From Brucella pseudintermedia (GTDB lineage Bacteria; Pseudomonadota; Alphaproteobacteria; Rhizobiales; Rhizobiaceae), in assembly GCF_042697365.1 (NCBI RefSeq), contig NZ_CP137604.1: 64,000 bases of DNA; one strand, given 5' to 3'. Both the position numbers and the translations under genes were made by a program. The notes below the pieces were generated by a model, which was given only the letters and a program-made list of their open reading frames with translations, was not told the origin of the DNA and made no database searches. Position 1 is the stretch's first letter; each line of letters starts with the position of its first letter. Of the stretch, positions 7,803-16,605 are shown piece by piece.

Positions 7803-8414
7803 CCGCATCGATGCGGTTGCTACACCCGCACCAATCAGCAATGTCCCGCCAGCCCGATTGAAGATGCTGAGCGCCCGTTCGCTTGAAAAGAAGCGGCGTG
7901 CGCGGGTTGCCAGAAGCGCATAGGCAAAGGCATTGAGGAAAGCGAGCGCAAGGAAAGTGCTTTCAAAAACCAGCATCTGGGTCAGGAAATCCCGGTGCGG
8001 GCTGAGAAACTGCGGGAGAAAAGCCACAAAAAATGTAATGCTCTTCGGATTGAGCGCGGTCACCAGCCATGCATGAACCAGCATCCGCATCGGATGCGCC
8101 TTATCGTGCCGCGCACTGGCTTGAAATGCGCCGCCAGCGCGAAACAGTTTTATGCCAAGCCAGACCAGATAGGCCGCACCCGCCCATTTGACTGCGGTGA
8201 ACACGGTTGCCGATGCCGCCAGCAGTGCGCCCACACCGAGCATGGACAGCGTCATTGCGGTAAAATCGCCGAGCGCGACGCCGACAGCCATCGGAAAAGC
8301 CGCCTTCCAGCCTTGCCCCAAAGCATAGGAGACAACGAGCAGAACGGTTGGCCCCGGAATGACCAGAAGCACGATGGATGCGGCGGAAAATGCAAGCCAG
8401 ACTTCAAAACTCAT
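7794..8414 (-). CDS. LysE family amino acid/metabolite exporter
   Basis: A 206-residue membrane protein with about six helices of the LysE/RhtB exporter family. The first helix and loop SIVLLVIPGPTVLLVVSYALGQG carry the family PGP motif, and LNPKSITFFVAFLPQF is the conserved mid-protein segment. Start at 8414 (MSFEVWL) follows a good GAGGGAG ribosome site; the longer frame to 8444 is less likely. Substrate is not predictable, though homoserine or threonine-like amino acids are usual. It lies downstream of tlpA on the same strand, with a 57-base gap. Confidence 0.92.
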   Translation of the reverse strand: MSFEVWLAFSAASIVLLVIPGPTVLLVVSYALGQGWKAAFPMAVGVALGDFTAMTLSMLGVGALLAASATVFTAVKWAGAAYLVWLGIKLFRAGGAFQASARHDKAHPMRMLVHAWLVTALNPKSITFFVAFLPQFLSPHRDFLTQMLVFESTFLALAFLNAFAYALLATRARRFFSSERALSIFNRAGGTLLIGAGVATASMRST

Positions 8415-8471
8415 AGATTGCTCCCTCTTTTGAAGAGGAAACAAGCCACTGATTCCCGACTTTGTCGAGTA

Positions 8472-9188
8472 TTAAAACTTCTGCGCCGCTTCGATGAGTT
8501 TTTTCGCTTCGGGACTGTCCCACGGCGCAGGACCGTTCATGGCCGCAATCTGGCACCCTTCCTTGTCGACAAGCAGTGTCACCGGAAGGCCGAACGCCAG
8601 GTTCTTGCGCTTCAATTCATTGAAGCTCGACATGGAAGCATCCCGGTGCAGGGTCAGGTTCTTGACGCCGATTTCGCCGAGAAAGCCCTTGGGCTTGTCG
8701 TCGGAGCCGGTATCGATATTGATAGCAACAACGTCGAAATCGCTGCCGCCTTCTTTCCCTTGCAGCTTGTCGAGCGCCGGCATTTCCTCACGGCAGGGAG
8801 CACACCATGTCGCCCAGAGATTGACCAGCAGCGTCTTGCCCTTGTAGTCGCCCAGCGTCATCTGCTTGCCGTCCGGGCCGGTAAAGGCGATATGCGAGAC
8901 GGAAATCGGTTTTTCGGCAGCGCGCATGGCTGCCACGCCACCGGTCGCAGCTGCATCCAGCGCCTTCAGCGCATCAGCTTTAAGAGCGCACTGCGCCGAT
9001 GCTCCGTCGCTTTCGGCTGCAACATTCGTTGAAACATTCTGGTCAACGACATTGCCAGAAGGCCGCTCCATCACGTATACCGCCCCGATACCGGCAATGA
9101 CACCGGCAAGGGCGGCAAGAAGGACGATCTTGCGATTTCCCGATTTCGTCTGCTGTTCGGAATTCGCCTTTTCGCTGTCTTCTGCCAT
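8472..9188 (-). CDS. tlpA: TlpA family thiol:disulfide interchange protein
   Basis: A membrane-anchored periplasmic thioredoxin-like reductase of 238 residues. A charged cytoplasmic N-terminus is followed by one helix at about 21-39, then a linker and a redoxin domain with WCAPC (Cys129, Cys132). GLPVTLLVDKEG carries the cis-Pro loop. TlpA proteins reduce apo-cytochrome c or CuA-site cysteines for cytochrome oxidase assembly. It is divergent from argH with 55 bases between ATGs, a pairing I recognise from other Rhizobiales. Two further cysteines (Cys67 and one near the C-terminus) also occur. Confidence 0.93.
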   Translation of the reverse strand: MAEDSEKANSEQQTKSGNRKIVLLAALAGVIAGIGAVYVMERPSGNVVDQNVSTNVAAESDGASAQCALKADALKALDAAATGGVAAMRAAEKPISVSHIAFTGPDGKQMTLGDYKGKTLLVNLWATWCAPCREEMPALDKLQGKEGGSDFDVVAINIDTGSDDKPKGFLGEIGVKNLTLHRDASMSSFNELKRKNLAFGLPVTLLVDKEGCQIAAMNGPAPWDSPEAKKLIEAAQKF

Positions 9189-9243
9189 GTCGCGTCACTT
9201 CTTTCCAATTATTCCGCCAAATCGTCACCCGGGGCATATGAGC

Positions 9244-10644
9244 ATGAGCGAACAAAAATCAAGCAACCAGATGTGGGGCGGCCGTTTTGCCTCAGGTCCC
9301 GATGCGATCATGGAAGAGATCAATGCATCGATCGGCTTCGACCGCAAGCTCTATGCGCAGGATATTCAGGGCTCGCTTGCCCATGCAGCCATGTTGGCAA
9401 AGACAGGCATTATTGCGGCGGAAGACCACAGAAAAATCGAGGACGGCCTCAGAACCATCCTGAAGGAAATCGAGGATGGCAAGTTCACCTTCTCGCGCAA
9501 GCTCGAAGACATTCACATGAATATCGAAGCGCGGCTTGCCGATCTGATCGGCCCTGCCGCCGGACGGCTTCACACCGCCCGTTCGCGCAATGACCAGGTG
9601 GCTGTCGATTTCCGCCTCTGGGTCAAGCAGGAACTGGAAAAGACTGCCGTAGCTCTCAAGAACCTTATCGAAGCCTTCCTTGAACGTGCCGAGGAACATG
9701 CGGCAACCGTTATGCCGGGCTTTACCCATCTTCAGACCGCGCAGCCCGTCACATTCGGCCACCATTGCATGGCCTATGTGGAAATGTTCGGTCGCGATCT
9801 GTCCCGCGTGCGTGATGCCATCGAGCGCATGGACGAATCGCCTTTGGGTGCAGCGGCTCTTGCGGGAACCGGCTTCCCGATCGACCGCCATATGACCGCC
9901 ACGGCGCTTGGCTTCCGCGAACCGACCCGCAACTCGCTCGACAGCGTTTCAGACCGCGACTATGCGCTGGAATTTCTGTCGCTTGCCGCGATCTGCGCAG
10001 GCCATCTTTCGCGTCTTGCCGAAGAGATCGTCATCTGGTCTACGCCGCAATTCAACTTCGTGCGCCTCTCCGATGCCTTCTCGACCGGCTCGTCGATCAT
10101 GCCGCAGAAGAAGAACCCCGACGCCGCCGAGCTGGTTCGCGCCAAGACGGGCCGCATTAACGGCTCGCTGATCGCTCTTCTGACCATCATGAAGGGCCTG
10201 CCGCTCGCCTATTCCAAGGATATGCAGGAAGACAAGGAACAGGTCTTCGACGCCGCCGAAAATCTGGAACTCGCCATCGCCGCCATGGCCGGCATGGTGC
10301 GCGACCTGACGGTCAATGTCGCATCGATGAAAAAGGCCGCAGGCTCCGGTTATTCCACTGCGACCGACCTTGCCGACTGGCTGGTGCGTGAACTGGGACT
10401 TCCCTTCCGCGAGGCCCACCATGTTACAGGTCGCGCCGTCGCTCTGGCAGAAGGCCGCAAGGTCGATCTGGCAAAGCTTTCGCTTGAGGAATTGCAGTCG
10501 ATCCATCCAGGCATCACGGATGCCATCTTCGGCTATCTGACGGTTGAAAAGTCGGTGAAGAGCCGTCAGTCCTTCGGCGGCACCGCTCCGCAGGAAGTGC
10601 GCCGTCAGATCCGTTACTGGAAGAAGCGCATCGTAAAAGCCTGA
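9244..10644 (+). CDS. argH: Argininosuccinate lyase
   Basis: ArgH splits argininosuccinate into arginine and fumarate, the last step of arginine synthesis. The 466-residue protein has the fumarase/aspartase signature GSSIMPQKKNP at about 282-292, the catalytic Ser in that loop, and TARSRNDQVA near 112. Start at 9244 (MSEQKSS) is the usual one; an ATG two codons earlier at 9238 is possible. It heads argH-lptM-lysA. Upstream in-frame codons to 8866 lie antisense to tlpA and are not part of it. Confidence 0.97.
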   Translation: MSEQKSSNQMWGGRFASGPDAIMEEINASIGFDRKLYAQDIQGSLAHAAMLAKTGIIAAEDHRKIEDGLRTILKEIEDGKFTFSRKLEDIHMNIEARLADLIGPAAGRLHTARSRNDQVAVDFRLWVKQELEKTAVALKNLIEAFLERAEEHAATVMPGFTHLQTAQPVTFGHHCMAYVEMFGRDLSRVRDAIERMDESPLGAAALAGTGFPIDRHMTATALGFREPTRNSLDSVSDRDYALEFLSLAAICAGHLSRLAEEIVIWSTPQFNFVRLSDAFSTGSSIMPQKKNPDAAELVRAKTGRINGSLIALLTIMKGLPLAYSKDMQEDKEQVFDAAENLELAIAAMAGMVRDLTVNVASMKKAAGSGYSTATDLADWLVRELGLPFREAHHVTGRAVALAEGRKVDLAKLSLEELQSIHPGITDAIFGYLTVEKSVKSRQSFGGTAPQEVRRQIRYWKKRIVKA

Positions 10645-10753
10645 TGGCCAATTAACATGATGTCATGTGGAATCATCTCGCAATGGGGTGATTTCACTTT
10701 CAGATATTATGCGCTAGACCTAGCATGCAGACATATTTCGGGAACCAAAGCTG

Positions 10754-10936
10754 ATGACAGGCCGCTCCGCCATTTCTTCCGTGCTTCTGATAGCCGCGCT
10801 CAGCGCCACGCTTGCCGCTTGCGGCCGCAAGGGGCCGCTCGAGCCGCCGCCATCCGCCGTCGTGACCGACGAGCAGGGCCACACCAAGCCGAAACCGAAG
10901 GAAGACAAGCCGATCATCCTCGACAAGCTGTTGTAA
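10754..10936 (+). CDS. lptM: LptM-like small lipoprotein (YifL family)
   Basis: A 60-residue lipoprotein with a signal peptide ending in the lipobox LAAC (Cys22) followed by GRKGPLEPPP, the defining motif of YifL/LptM, which helps LptD fold in the outer membrane of enterobacteria. The tail is Lys/Pro-rich (KPKPKEDKP). It sits between argH and lysA, its usual place in Proteobacteria. Function in alphaproteobacteria is inferred from the family. The gap to the lysA GTG is 23 bases. Confidence 0.88.
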   Translation: MTGRSAISSVLLIAALSATLAACGRKGPLEPPPSAVVTDEQGHTKPKPKEDKPIILDKLL

Positions 10937-10959
10937 GTTTCCGCTGTAGGGCCTCTTCC

Positions 10960-12225
10960 GTGAACCATTTCGAATATCGCAACGGCGTCCTTCACGCCGA
11001 AAATGTCAGCCTGCCTGAAATCGCACAGGCCGTCGGCACGCCGTTTTACGTCTATTCCCGCGCAACCGTCGAGCGCCATTTCCGCGTATTCAGCGAAGCC
11101 TTCGCTGGCATGGAAACGCTCGTTACCTATGCGCTGAAGGCCAATTCCAATCAGGCTGTCCTCAAGACACTGGCCAAGCTTGGCGCGGGCGCAGACACCG
11201 TTTCAGAAGGCGAGATTCGCCGGGCACTTGCTGCGGGCATCCCGGCAAACAAGATTGTCTTTTCCGGCGTCGGCAAGACACCGCAAGAAATGGATTTCGC
11301 GCTGGAAGCAGGCATCTACTGCTTCAACGTGGAATCCGAGCCGGAACTGGAAATCCTTTCCGCCCGAGCGGTTAAGGCAGGCAAGGTCGCATCCGTATCG
11401 CTGCGCATCAATCCCGATGTGGACGCGAAGACCCATGCCAAGATTTCAACCGGAAAATCCGAAAACAAGTTCGGCATTCCGCGCGTCAAGGCGCGCGAGG
11501 CCTATGCGCGTGCGGCAAGCCTGCCGGGTCTCGACGTGGTTGGCATCGATATGCATATCGGCAGCCAGATCATCGACCTGGAGCCATTTGACAATGCATT
11601 TGCCCTCATGGCGCAACTGGTCAAGGAATTGCAGGCCGACGGCCACAATATCCGCCACGTCGACGTGGGCGGTGGGCTCGGCATTCCTTACCGCACCGAC
11701 AATACGCCGCCGCCCCTGCCCGTTGCCTATGCGGAAATCGTCGCCAAGCACATCAAGCCGCTGGGTCTGAAAACCGTGTTCGAGCCGGGTCGCCTGATTG
11801 TCGGCAATGCCGGACTACTGGTGACGGAAGTGATCTTCGTGAAGGAAGGCGACGCCAAGAACTTCGTCATCATCGATGCGGCGATGAACGATTTGATTCG
11901 CCCTACACTTTACGATGCGTTTCACGATATCAAGCCGGTCACTCTGCCGAAAGATGACGCCCCGCGTATCCGCGCTGATTTCGTCGGTCCTGTCTGCGAG
12001 ACCGGCGATTATCTCGGCCTTGATCGGGAAGTGGCGAAACCTGCTCCGGGCGACCTGATTGCCGTCTGCACGACCGGCGCTTACGGCGCCGTTCTTTCCA
12101 GCACCTACAACAGTCGCCTGCTCATTCCCGAAGTGCTGGTCGATGGCGACCGCTACCATGTCGTGCGCCCGCGCCGGACTTATGAAGAACTGCTCGCGCT
12201 CGATTCCGTGCCGGAGTGGTTATAA
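10960..12225 (+). CDS. lysA: Diaminopimelate decarboxylase
   Basis: LysA decarboxylates meso-diaminopimelate to lysine, the last step of lysine synthesis, using PLP. The 421-residue protein has the PLP lysine in YALKANSN (about Lys60), the phosphate loop GGGLGIPY (about 234), EPGRLIVGNAG, and CETGDYLG. Start is GTG at 10960 (VNHFEYRNG), where family similarity begins; in-frame codons upstream cover lptM. It follows lptM closely. A perfect 12-base inverted repeat lies just after its stop. Confidence 0.96.
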   Translation: MNHFEYRNGVLHAENVSLPEIAQAVGTPFYVYSRATVERHFRVFSEAFAGMETLVTYALKANSNQAVLKTLAKLGAGADTVSEGEIRRALAAGIPANKIVFSGVGKTPQEMDFALEAGIYCFNVESEPELEILSARAVKAGKVASVSLRINPDVDAKTHAKISTGKSENKFGIPRVKAREAYARAASLPGLDVVGIDMHIGSQIIDLEPFDNAFALMAQLVKELQADGHNIRHVDVGGGLGIPYRTDNTPPPLPVAYAEIVAKHIKPLGLKTVFEPGRLIVGNAGLLVTEVIFVKEGDAKNFVIIDAAMNDLIRPTLYDAFHDIKPVTLPKDDAPRIRADFVGPVCETGDYLGLDREVAKPAPGDLIAVCTTGAYGAVLSSTYNSRLLIPEVLVDGDRYHVVRPRRTYEELLALDSVPEWL

Positions 12226-12241
12226 TCCCGCGAGTATAATT

Positions 12242-12271
12242 ATCATGGCAAAGCCTCGCCTTTGCCATGAT
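12242..12271. repeat. Perfect 12-bp inverted repeat after lysA
   Basis: ATCATGGCAAAG (12242-12253) and CTTTGCCATGAT (12260-12271) are perfect complements around a six-base loop CCTCGC. It starts 17 bases after the lysA stop and 52 bases before the next ATG. There is no T-run after either arm, so a simple intrinsic terminator is unlikely. It could stabilise the upstream mRNA, weaken read-through, or be an operator. Confidence 0.7.
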
Positions 12272-12322
12272 GCGTGTTATCCTGTTGCAAGATGAAAACG
12301 TGATACACGCCAGAAAGCCGAG

Positions 12323-14956
12323 ATGACGGATCGCAGCAACGACAGAAAAGACACGCCGCGCCGCGCGCGAGATGCTTTTCTGCGGCTATTTTCTGGCGAT
12401 GGGGCGAACCTGCGCCGTTTACGTCTGCGCGCCTCTCTCTCAATCAGCTTCGAGCGGTTCTGGCCACTCATTCTACCGTTGATACTTCTGATCGGCCTGT
12501 TTCTGAGCTTGGGCTGGTTTGGCCTGTTCGGCATGATGCCGCGTTGGCTGCATATCGGCGTGCTCGCTCTTTTCGGGCTAGCTGGCCTCCTATCGATCTA
12601 CCTGCCGTTCCGCTTTCGATCCCCGACAGAAGGTGACATCACCAGCCGTATCGAGGCGATCAACGGCCTCGTTCACGAACCGCTGGCCGTCCAGACAGGC
12701 CATATGGCCACAGGAGAACACGATCCGTTTGCCATCGCCCTGTGGCGGGAACACCAGCGCCGCATGGCCGACCGGTTGAAAAATCTGCAATCCGGCCTGC
12801 CTCATACGCGTGTTCCCGAACACGATCCTCTTGGCATTCGAGCGGTGATCGCCCTCCTTTTCGTAACCGCCTTTGCCTATAGTTTCAGCCCGAACAGCGG
12901 CCACATTGCCGATGCGTTTCGCATCCGCCCCGGCGACGGCGCCGCCGTTGCGCGCATCGATGCATGGGTGACGCCACCGCGCTACACCGGCCGCGCTCCC
13001 GTTTTCCTGACCGCCACGAATGAGGGCGGCGATACCGCAATCAATGTGCCGCAAGGTAGCATTCTTTCGGTCCGTATTATCGGGGGGGGATCTGAACGTC
13101 TCACTGCAACTGACGCGAAAGGCGAGCGCCGCGACGTCCAGCCAGTAGATGCCAAGGAAGACCAGAAGGCCCCTGCAGAACAGGCTGTCGTCGATGGAAG
13201 CCGCAATTTCCGCTATGATCTTCAGCAGGACGAGACCCTGGCGCTTTCCGGCACCGAGGCCCGCTGGAAGTTTTCCGTTACGCCGGACGCCCCCCCGACG
13301 ATCCGTTTCACCAAGGAGCCGGGGCGTGCATTGAACGGCACATTGCAGCTCTCCTATCAGATTGATGACGATTATGCGCCGGTAAAGGCCGAAGGGGAGA
13401 TCGTCCCGCTCAACGATGACGAGGACGAGGAAGCCGTTCCTCTTTACGACGCACCGGAACTGCCGCTTGCCTTGCCGCGCCGCGGCGTGAAGGACGCCAC
13501 GACGTCGAAGGACCTGACCGAGCACCCGTGGGCAGGCGAAAAAGTTGCACTCACGCTGGTTGTTACCGATGCCGCAGGACAAACGGGCCGCAGTGAAACC
13601 AAGGTCATCACGCTGCCGGAGCGTCCTTTCAGCAATCCGCTTGCCCGCGCCGTGGCGGAGCAACGCCGTGTCCTGGCGCTCGATGCAACGCAACGTGAGC
13701 ATGTGCTCGACATGCTATCGGCTATTACGCTACGTCCGGAAGAAACCATCAAGAACGCCGCCCATTATCTGGGGCTTGTTACGATTGGCACGCGTCTTCG
13801 GCTCGCCAGAAGCGATGATGACTTGCGCGGTGCGGCGGATTATATGTGGCAGGTTGCGCTCGGCATCGAGGACGGCAATTTGTCCGCCGCCGAAAAACGC
13901 CTGCGGCAAGCCCAGGAAGCCCTGAAGAACGCTTTGCAGAACGGCGCGTCTCAGGAGGAAATTGAAAAGCTCTCGGCGGAGTTGCGCACGGCAATGCAGG
14001 ATTTCCTGCGTGAATTCGCACAACGCCAGCAGCAAGATCCGAACGCACGCCGCGCCGCCCCCGATCCCAATGCGCGGATGCTGACGGAAAAAGACCTCCA
14101 GCGTATGATGGATCAGATCGAAAATCTGGCGCGTCAGGGCTCACGCGATCAGGCACAGGAACTGCTGTCCCAATTGCAAAACCTGATGGACAACCTGCAG
14201 ATGGGACAGGCACAGCAGGGCCAGCAAGGTCAGGGACAAGGCCAGCAGGGCCAGATGCAGCAGCAAATGAACAAGCTCGGCGAATTGATGCAGCGCCAGC
14301 AAAAAACCCTGAACGAAACCTTCGATCTCGATCAGAAGATGCAGCGCCAATTCGGCGGCAGCGATGGCGAGGGCGAATTCGGCGACAACATGTTCCCCGG
14401 CGATGACGGCTCTATGAACGGTGAAGCCGAAAACGGACAAGGCCAGGGTGGAAAGGGCGATGTTCCGCCCGATATGGCGGAAGCCATGCGCAAGCTGCAA
14501 CAGCAGCAGAAGGACCTCCAGTCCGATCTGCAAAAGCTGATGGACGATCTGAAGGGCATGGGCATAGAACCCGGCAAGGATTTTTCGGATGCCGGAAAAT
14601 CAATGGGCAATGCCACAGATGCGCTGGGACGCAGCGAAGGCGCGGAAGCAAGCGATCAGCAGGGCAACGCGCTGAACGCGCTGCGTCGTGGCGGGCGCGA
14701 CATGATGCAGAAGATGCAGCAGGCCATGGGTCAGGGCGGGCCGGGGCAAAGCGGAGCCAATGGCAGCAAGGGGCGCGATCCGCTCGGGCGTCAGCCGGGC
14801 ACGGGGGACAGTCTTAACGATGACGTTAAAATTCCGGGCGAAATCGACATTCAGCGCGCGCGTGAAATTCTCGATGAAATCCGCCGCAAGCTCGGTAATG
14901 CGCTGACGCCGCAGATGGAAAAGGAATATCTACAGCGCCTGCTGAAATTCGATTGA
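12323..14956 (+). CDS. TIGR02302/DUF4175 family membrane protein
   Basis: A large 877-residue protein of a family found in alphaproteobacteria, function unknown. Two hydrophobic segments lie at about 48-94 and another at about 170-188, so a long periplasmic or cytoplasmic C-terminal part follows. That part has a beta-rich segment (about 210-440), a helical part, and from about 560 to 830 a low-complexity region rich in Gln, Gly and Met. It ends with DIQRARILDEIRRKLG-like helix and EKEYLQRLLKFD, which resembles the C-terminus of other DUF4175 proteins. A run of eight G occurs at 13082-13089. It follows lysA and is convergent with hpt. Confidence 0.88.
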   Translation: MTDRSNDRKDTPRRARDAFLRLFSGDGANLRRLRLRASLSISFERFWPLILPLILLIGLFLSLGWFGLFGMMPRWLHIGVLALFGLAGLLSIYLPFRFRSPTEGDITSRIEAINGLVHEPLAVQTGHMATGEHDPFAIALWREHQRRMADRLKNLQSGLPHTRVPEHDPLGIRAVIALLFVTAFAYSFSPNSGHIADAFRIRPGDGAAVARIDAWVTPPRYTGRAPVFLTATNEGGDTAINVPQGSILSVRIIGGGSERLTATDAKGERRDVQPVDAKEDQKAPAEQAVVDGSRNFRYDLQQDETLALSGTEARWKFSVTPDAPPTIRFTKEPGRALNGTLQLSYQIDDDYAPVKAEGEIVPLNDDEDEEAVPLYDAPELPLALPRRGVKDATTSKDLTEHPWAGEKVALTLVVTDAAGQTGRSETKVITLPERPFSNPLARAVAEQRRVLALDATQREHVLDMLSAITLRPEETIKNAAHYLGLVTIGTRLRLARSDDDLRGAADYMWQVALGIEDGNLSAAEKRLRQAQEALKNALQNGASQEEIEKLSAELRTAMQDFLREFAQRQQQDPNARRAAPDPNARMLTEKDLQRMMDQIENLARQGSRDQAQELLSQLQNLMDNLQMGQAQQGQQGQGQGQQGQMQQQMNKLGELMQRQQKTLNETFDLDQKMQRQFGGSDGEGEFGDNMFPGDDGSMNGEAENGQGQGGKGDVPPDMAEAMRKLQQQQKDLQSDLQKLMDDLKGMGIEPGKDFSDAGKSMGNATDALGRSEGAEASDQQGNALNALRRGGRDMMQKMQQAMGQGGPGQSGANGSKGRDPLGRQPGTGDSLNDDVKIPGEIDIQRAREILDEIRRKLGNALTPQMEKEYLQRLLKFD

Positions 14957-14966
14957 GAAACTGGCT

Positions 14967-15503
14967 CTATTCCATCACCCGACCGACATAAGGCAACTGG
15001 CGGAAGGCATGCCCAACGTCCATTCCGTAGCCGACAACAAAGTAATCCGGGCACTCGAAAGCCACGAAATCAGCATTGAGATCGACTTTGCGCCGCACGC
15101 TCTTGTCGAGAAGAACAGCGATGGAAACACTGCGCGCGCCGCGTTCCAGCATGAGTTCGCGAACGAACTTCAATGTCTTGCCCGATTCCAGGATATCATC
15201 GATCAGAAGCACATCGCGGTCGCGCACGTCACTGTCGATATCGCGCAGCAGGCGAACTTCCGTGCTGGTCGTCCCTTTGCCATAGCTCGAAACCGTAATG
15301 AATTCCACATCGGGCTCCACACCGGCATCATGCATGGCGCGGATAAGATCGGCTGCAAAAATGAAGGAGCCTTTCAGGATCGAAATCGTCAGCAGATTGT
15401 GGAACTTGCGTTCGGCAATGGCCTTGGCAAGCTCAAGATTGCGGCCTGCAATCTCGTCCGGGCTAAAGAGCACTTCGATTGACTTGCCACCGACTTCGGG
15501 CAT
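14967..15503 (-). CDS. hpt: Hypoxanthine phosphoribosyltransferase
   Basis: Hpt salvages hypoxanthine (and often guanine) with PRPP to IMP/GMP in the cytosol. The 178-residue protein carries the PRPP signature VLLIDDILESGKT (98-110), the flexible-loop SSYGKGTTS (72-80), and DYFVVGYGMD near the C-terminus that stacks on the base. Start at 15503 (MPEVGGK) is preceded by a strong AGGAG; an in-frame start at 15554 would give a 17-residue extension with no similarity. It is convergent with the TIGR02302 gene (10-base gap) and divergent from the methyltransferase. Confidence 0.94.
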   Translation of the reverse strand: MPEVGGKSIEVLFSPDEIAGRNLELAKAIAERKFHNLLTISILKGSFIFAADLIRAMHDAGVEPDVEFITVSSYGKGTTSTEVRLLRDIDSDVRDRDVLLIDDILESGKTLKFVRELMLERGARSVSIAVLLDKSVRRKVDLNADFVAFECPDYFVVGYGMDVGHAFRQLPYVGRVME

Positions 15504-15668
15504 CTGCTGCTTCTCCTGATCGTTCGCTTTCGCGCAGACTTGGACGGCGCACAAAGGCGCCGGAAAGGCACGCTCTATAACATGGTTTACGGAAATTGCA
15601 CCCCACCAGTTGAAGATGCTCAGGCTTCTCCATTTCCCAACGTCGAGATTTCATATAGCGTGGCGTTC

Positions 15669-16448
15669 ATGCATCCAGACATTATCGAACTGCGATCATT
15701 TTACGACACGACATTGGGTCATCTCGCGGAACGCGCCATCCGCATGGCGCTTGCCGGACTTTGGGACCGTGTGCCGGGGGAACGGCTCGTCGGCATGGGC
15801 TACAGCCTGCCTTATCTCGACCGTTTCAGCGCCGATACGGAGCGAACTTTCGCCTTCATGCCTGCCGGTCAGGGAGCCGTCGCCTGGCCTTCGGTGGAAA
15901 AAACCGCGACAGCGCTCGTTTTCGATGAGGAACTGCCGCTTCCCGATTCCTCAATCGACCGCGTGCTGATGGTGCACGCGCTGGAATATGCGGAAAATCC
16001 GACGGAAACGCTCAAGGAAATGTGGCGTGTCCTTGCTCCCAACGGGCGCCTCGTCATCGTGGTACCGAACAGGCGGGGTCTCTGGGCCCGCTTCGAACAT
16101 ACGCCGTTCGGCAGCGGGCGGCCCTACAGCCGCACCCAGCTTGCCACCTTGCTGCGCGAGGCGAACTTCACCGTCAGCACGGTAAGTGACGCCCTGCATT
16201 TCCCGCCCGCCACACGGCGATGGATGATGCGTCCCTGTCTTGCGCTCGAAGGCATGGGGCGGCGGCTGTGGCCGGTCTTTTCAGGCGTTCTTGTGGTGGA
16301 AGCGCAGAAACGACTCTATCAGGGGCTGCCCGTTGCCCAGCGCTCGTCGCGCCGCGTTTTCGTCCCTGTTCTTGCACCGCAAGGAACACCTGTCGGCGGA
16401 TTGCGGAAAGTCCCGGCGCGACCGAATTCGCCAGATCGCAAAACATAG
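15669..16448 (+). CDS. Class I SAM-dependent methyltransferase
   Basis: A 259-residue protein of the UbiE/Methyltransf_11 type, substrate unknown. The SAM-binding region is divergent: GMGYSLPYL (42-50) replaces the usual GxGxG, and LPLPDSSIDRVLMVHALEYAENP plus WRVLAPNGRLVIVVPNRRG are standard motifs. The ATG at 15669 begins the conserved part; an upstream frame to 15540 seems non-coding. In Rhizobiales this gene often lies beside gloB or hisC; here hisC follows after 157 bases. Enzymatic activity is likely but unproven given the altered glycine loop. Confidence 0.85.
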   Translation: MHPDIIELRSFYDTTLGHLAERAIRMALAGLWDRVPGERLVGMGYSLPYLDRFSADTERTFAFMPAGQGAVAWPSVEKTATALVFDEELPLPDSSIDRVLMVHALEYAENPTETLKEMWRVLAPNGRLVIVVPNRRGLWARFEHTPFGSGRPYSRTQLATLLREANFTVSTVSDALHFPPATRRWMMRPCLALEGMGRRLWPVFSGVLVVEAQKRLYQGLPVAQRSSRRVFVPVLAPQGTPVGGLRKVPARPNSPDRKT

Positions 16449-16605
16449 CAGCGGGCGCCAGGACATTTACGCATCAGCCCCCGCTAAAACGTACAGTTGC
16501 CGCAGCCGACAATTAATATCGGCCAAGGTTTTTCTCGACTTGGACGCATTGGCGGGATATGCCGCATCATACCTTTAACATTGACCTTTTGGCGGAGCCA
16601 AAATC

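Noticed and set aside
8866..9243. A longer ArgH starting at 8866
   Set aside because: The extra 126 codons lie antisense to tlpA and have no similarity to ArgH.
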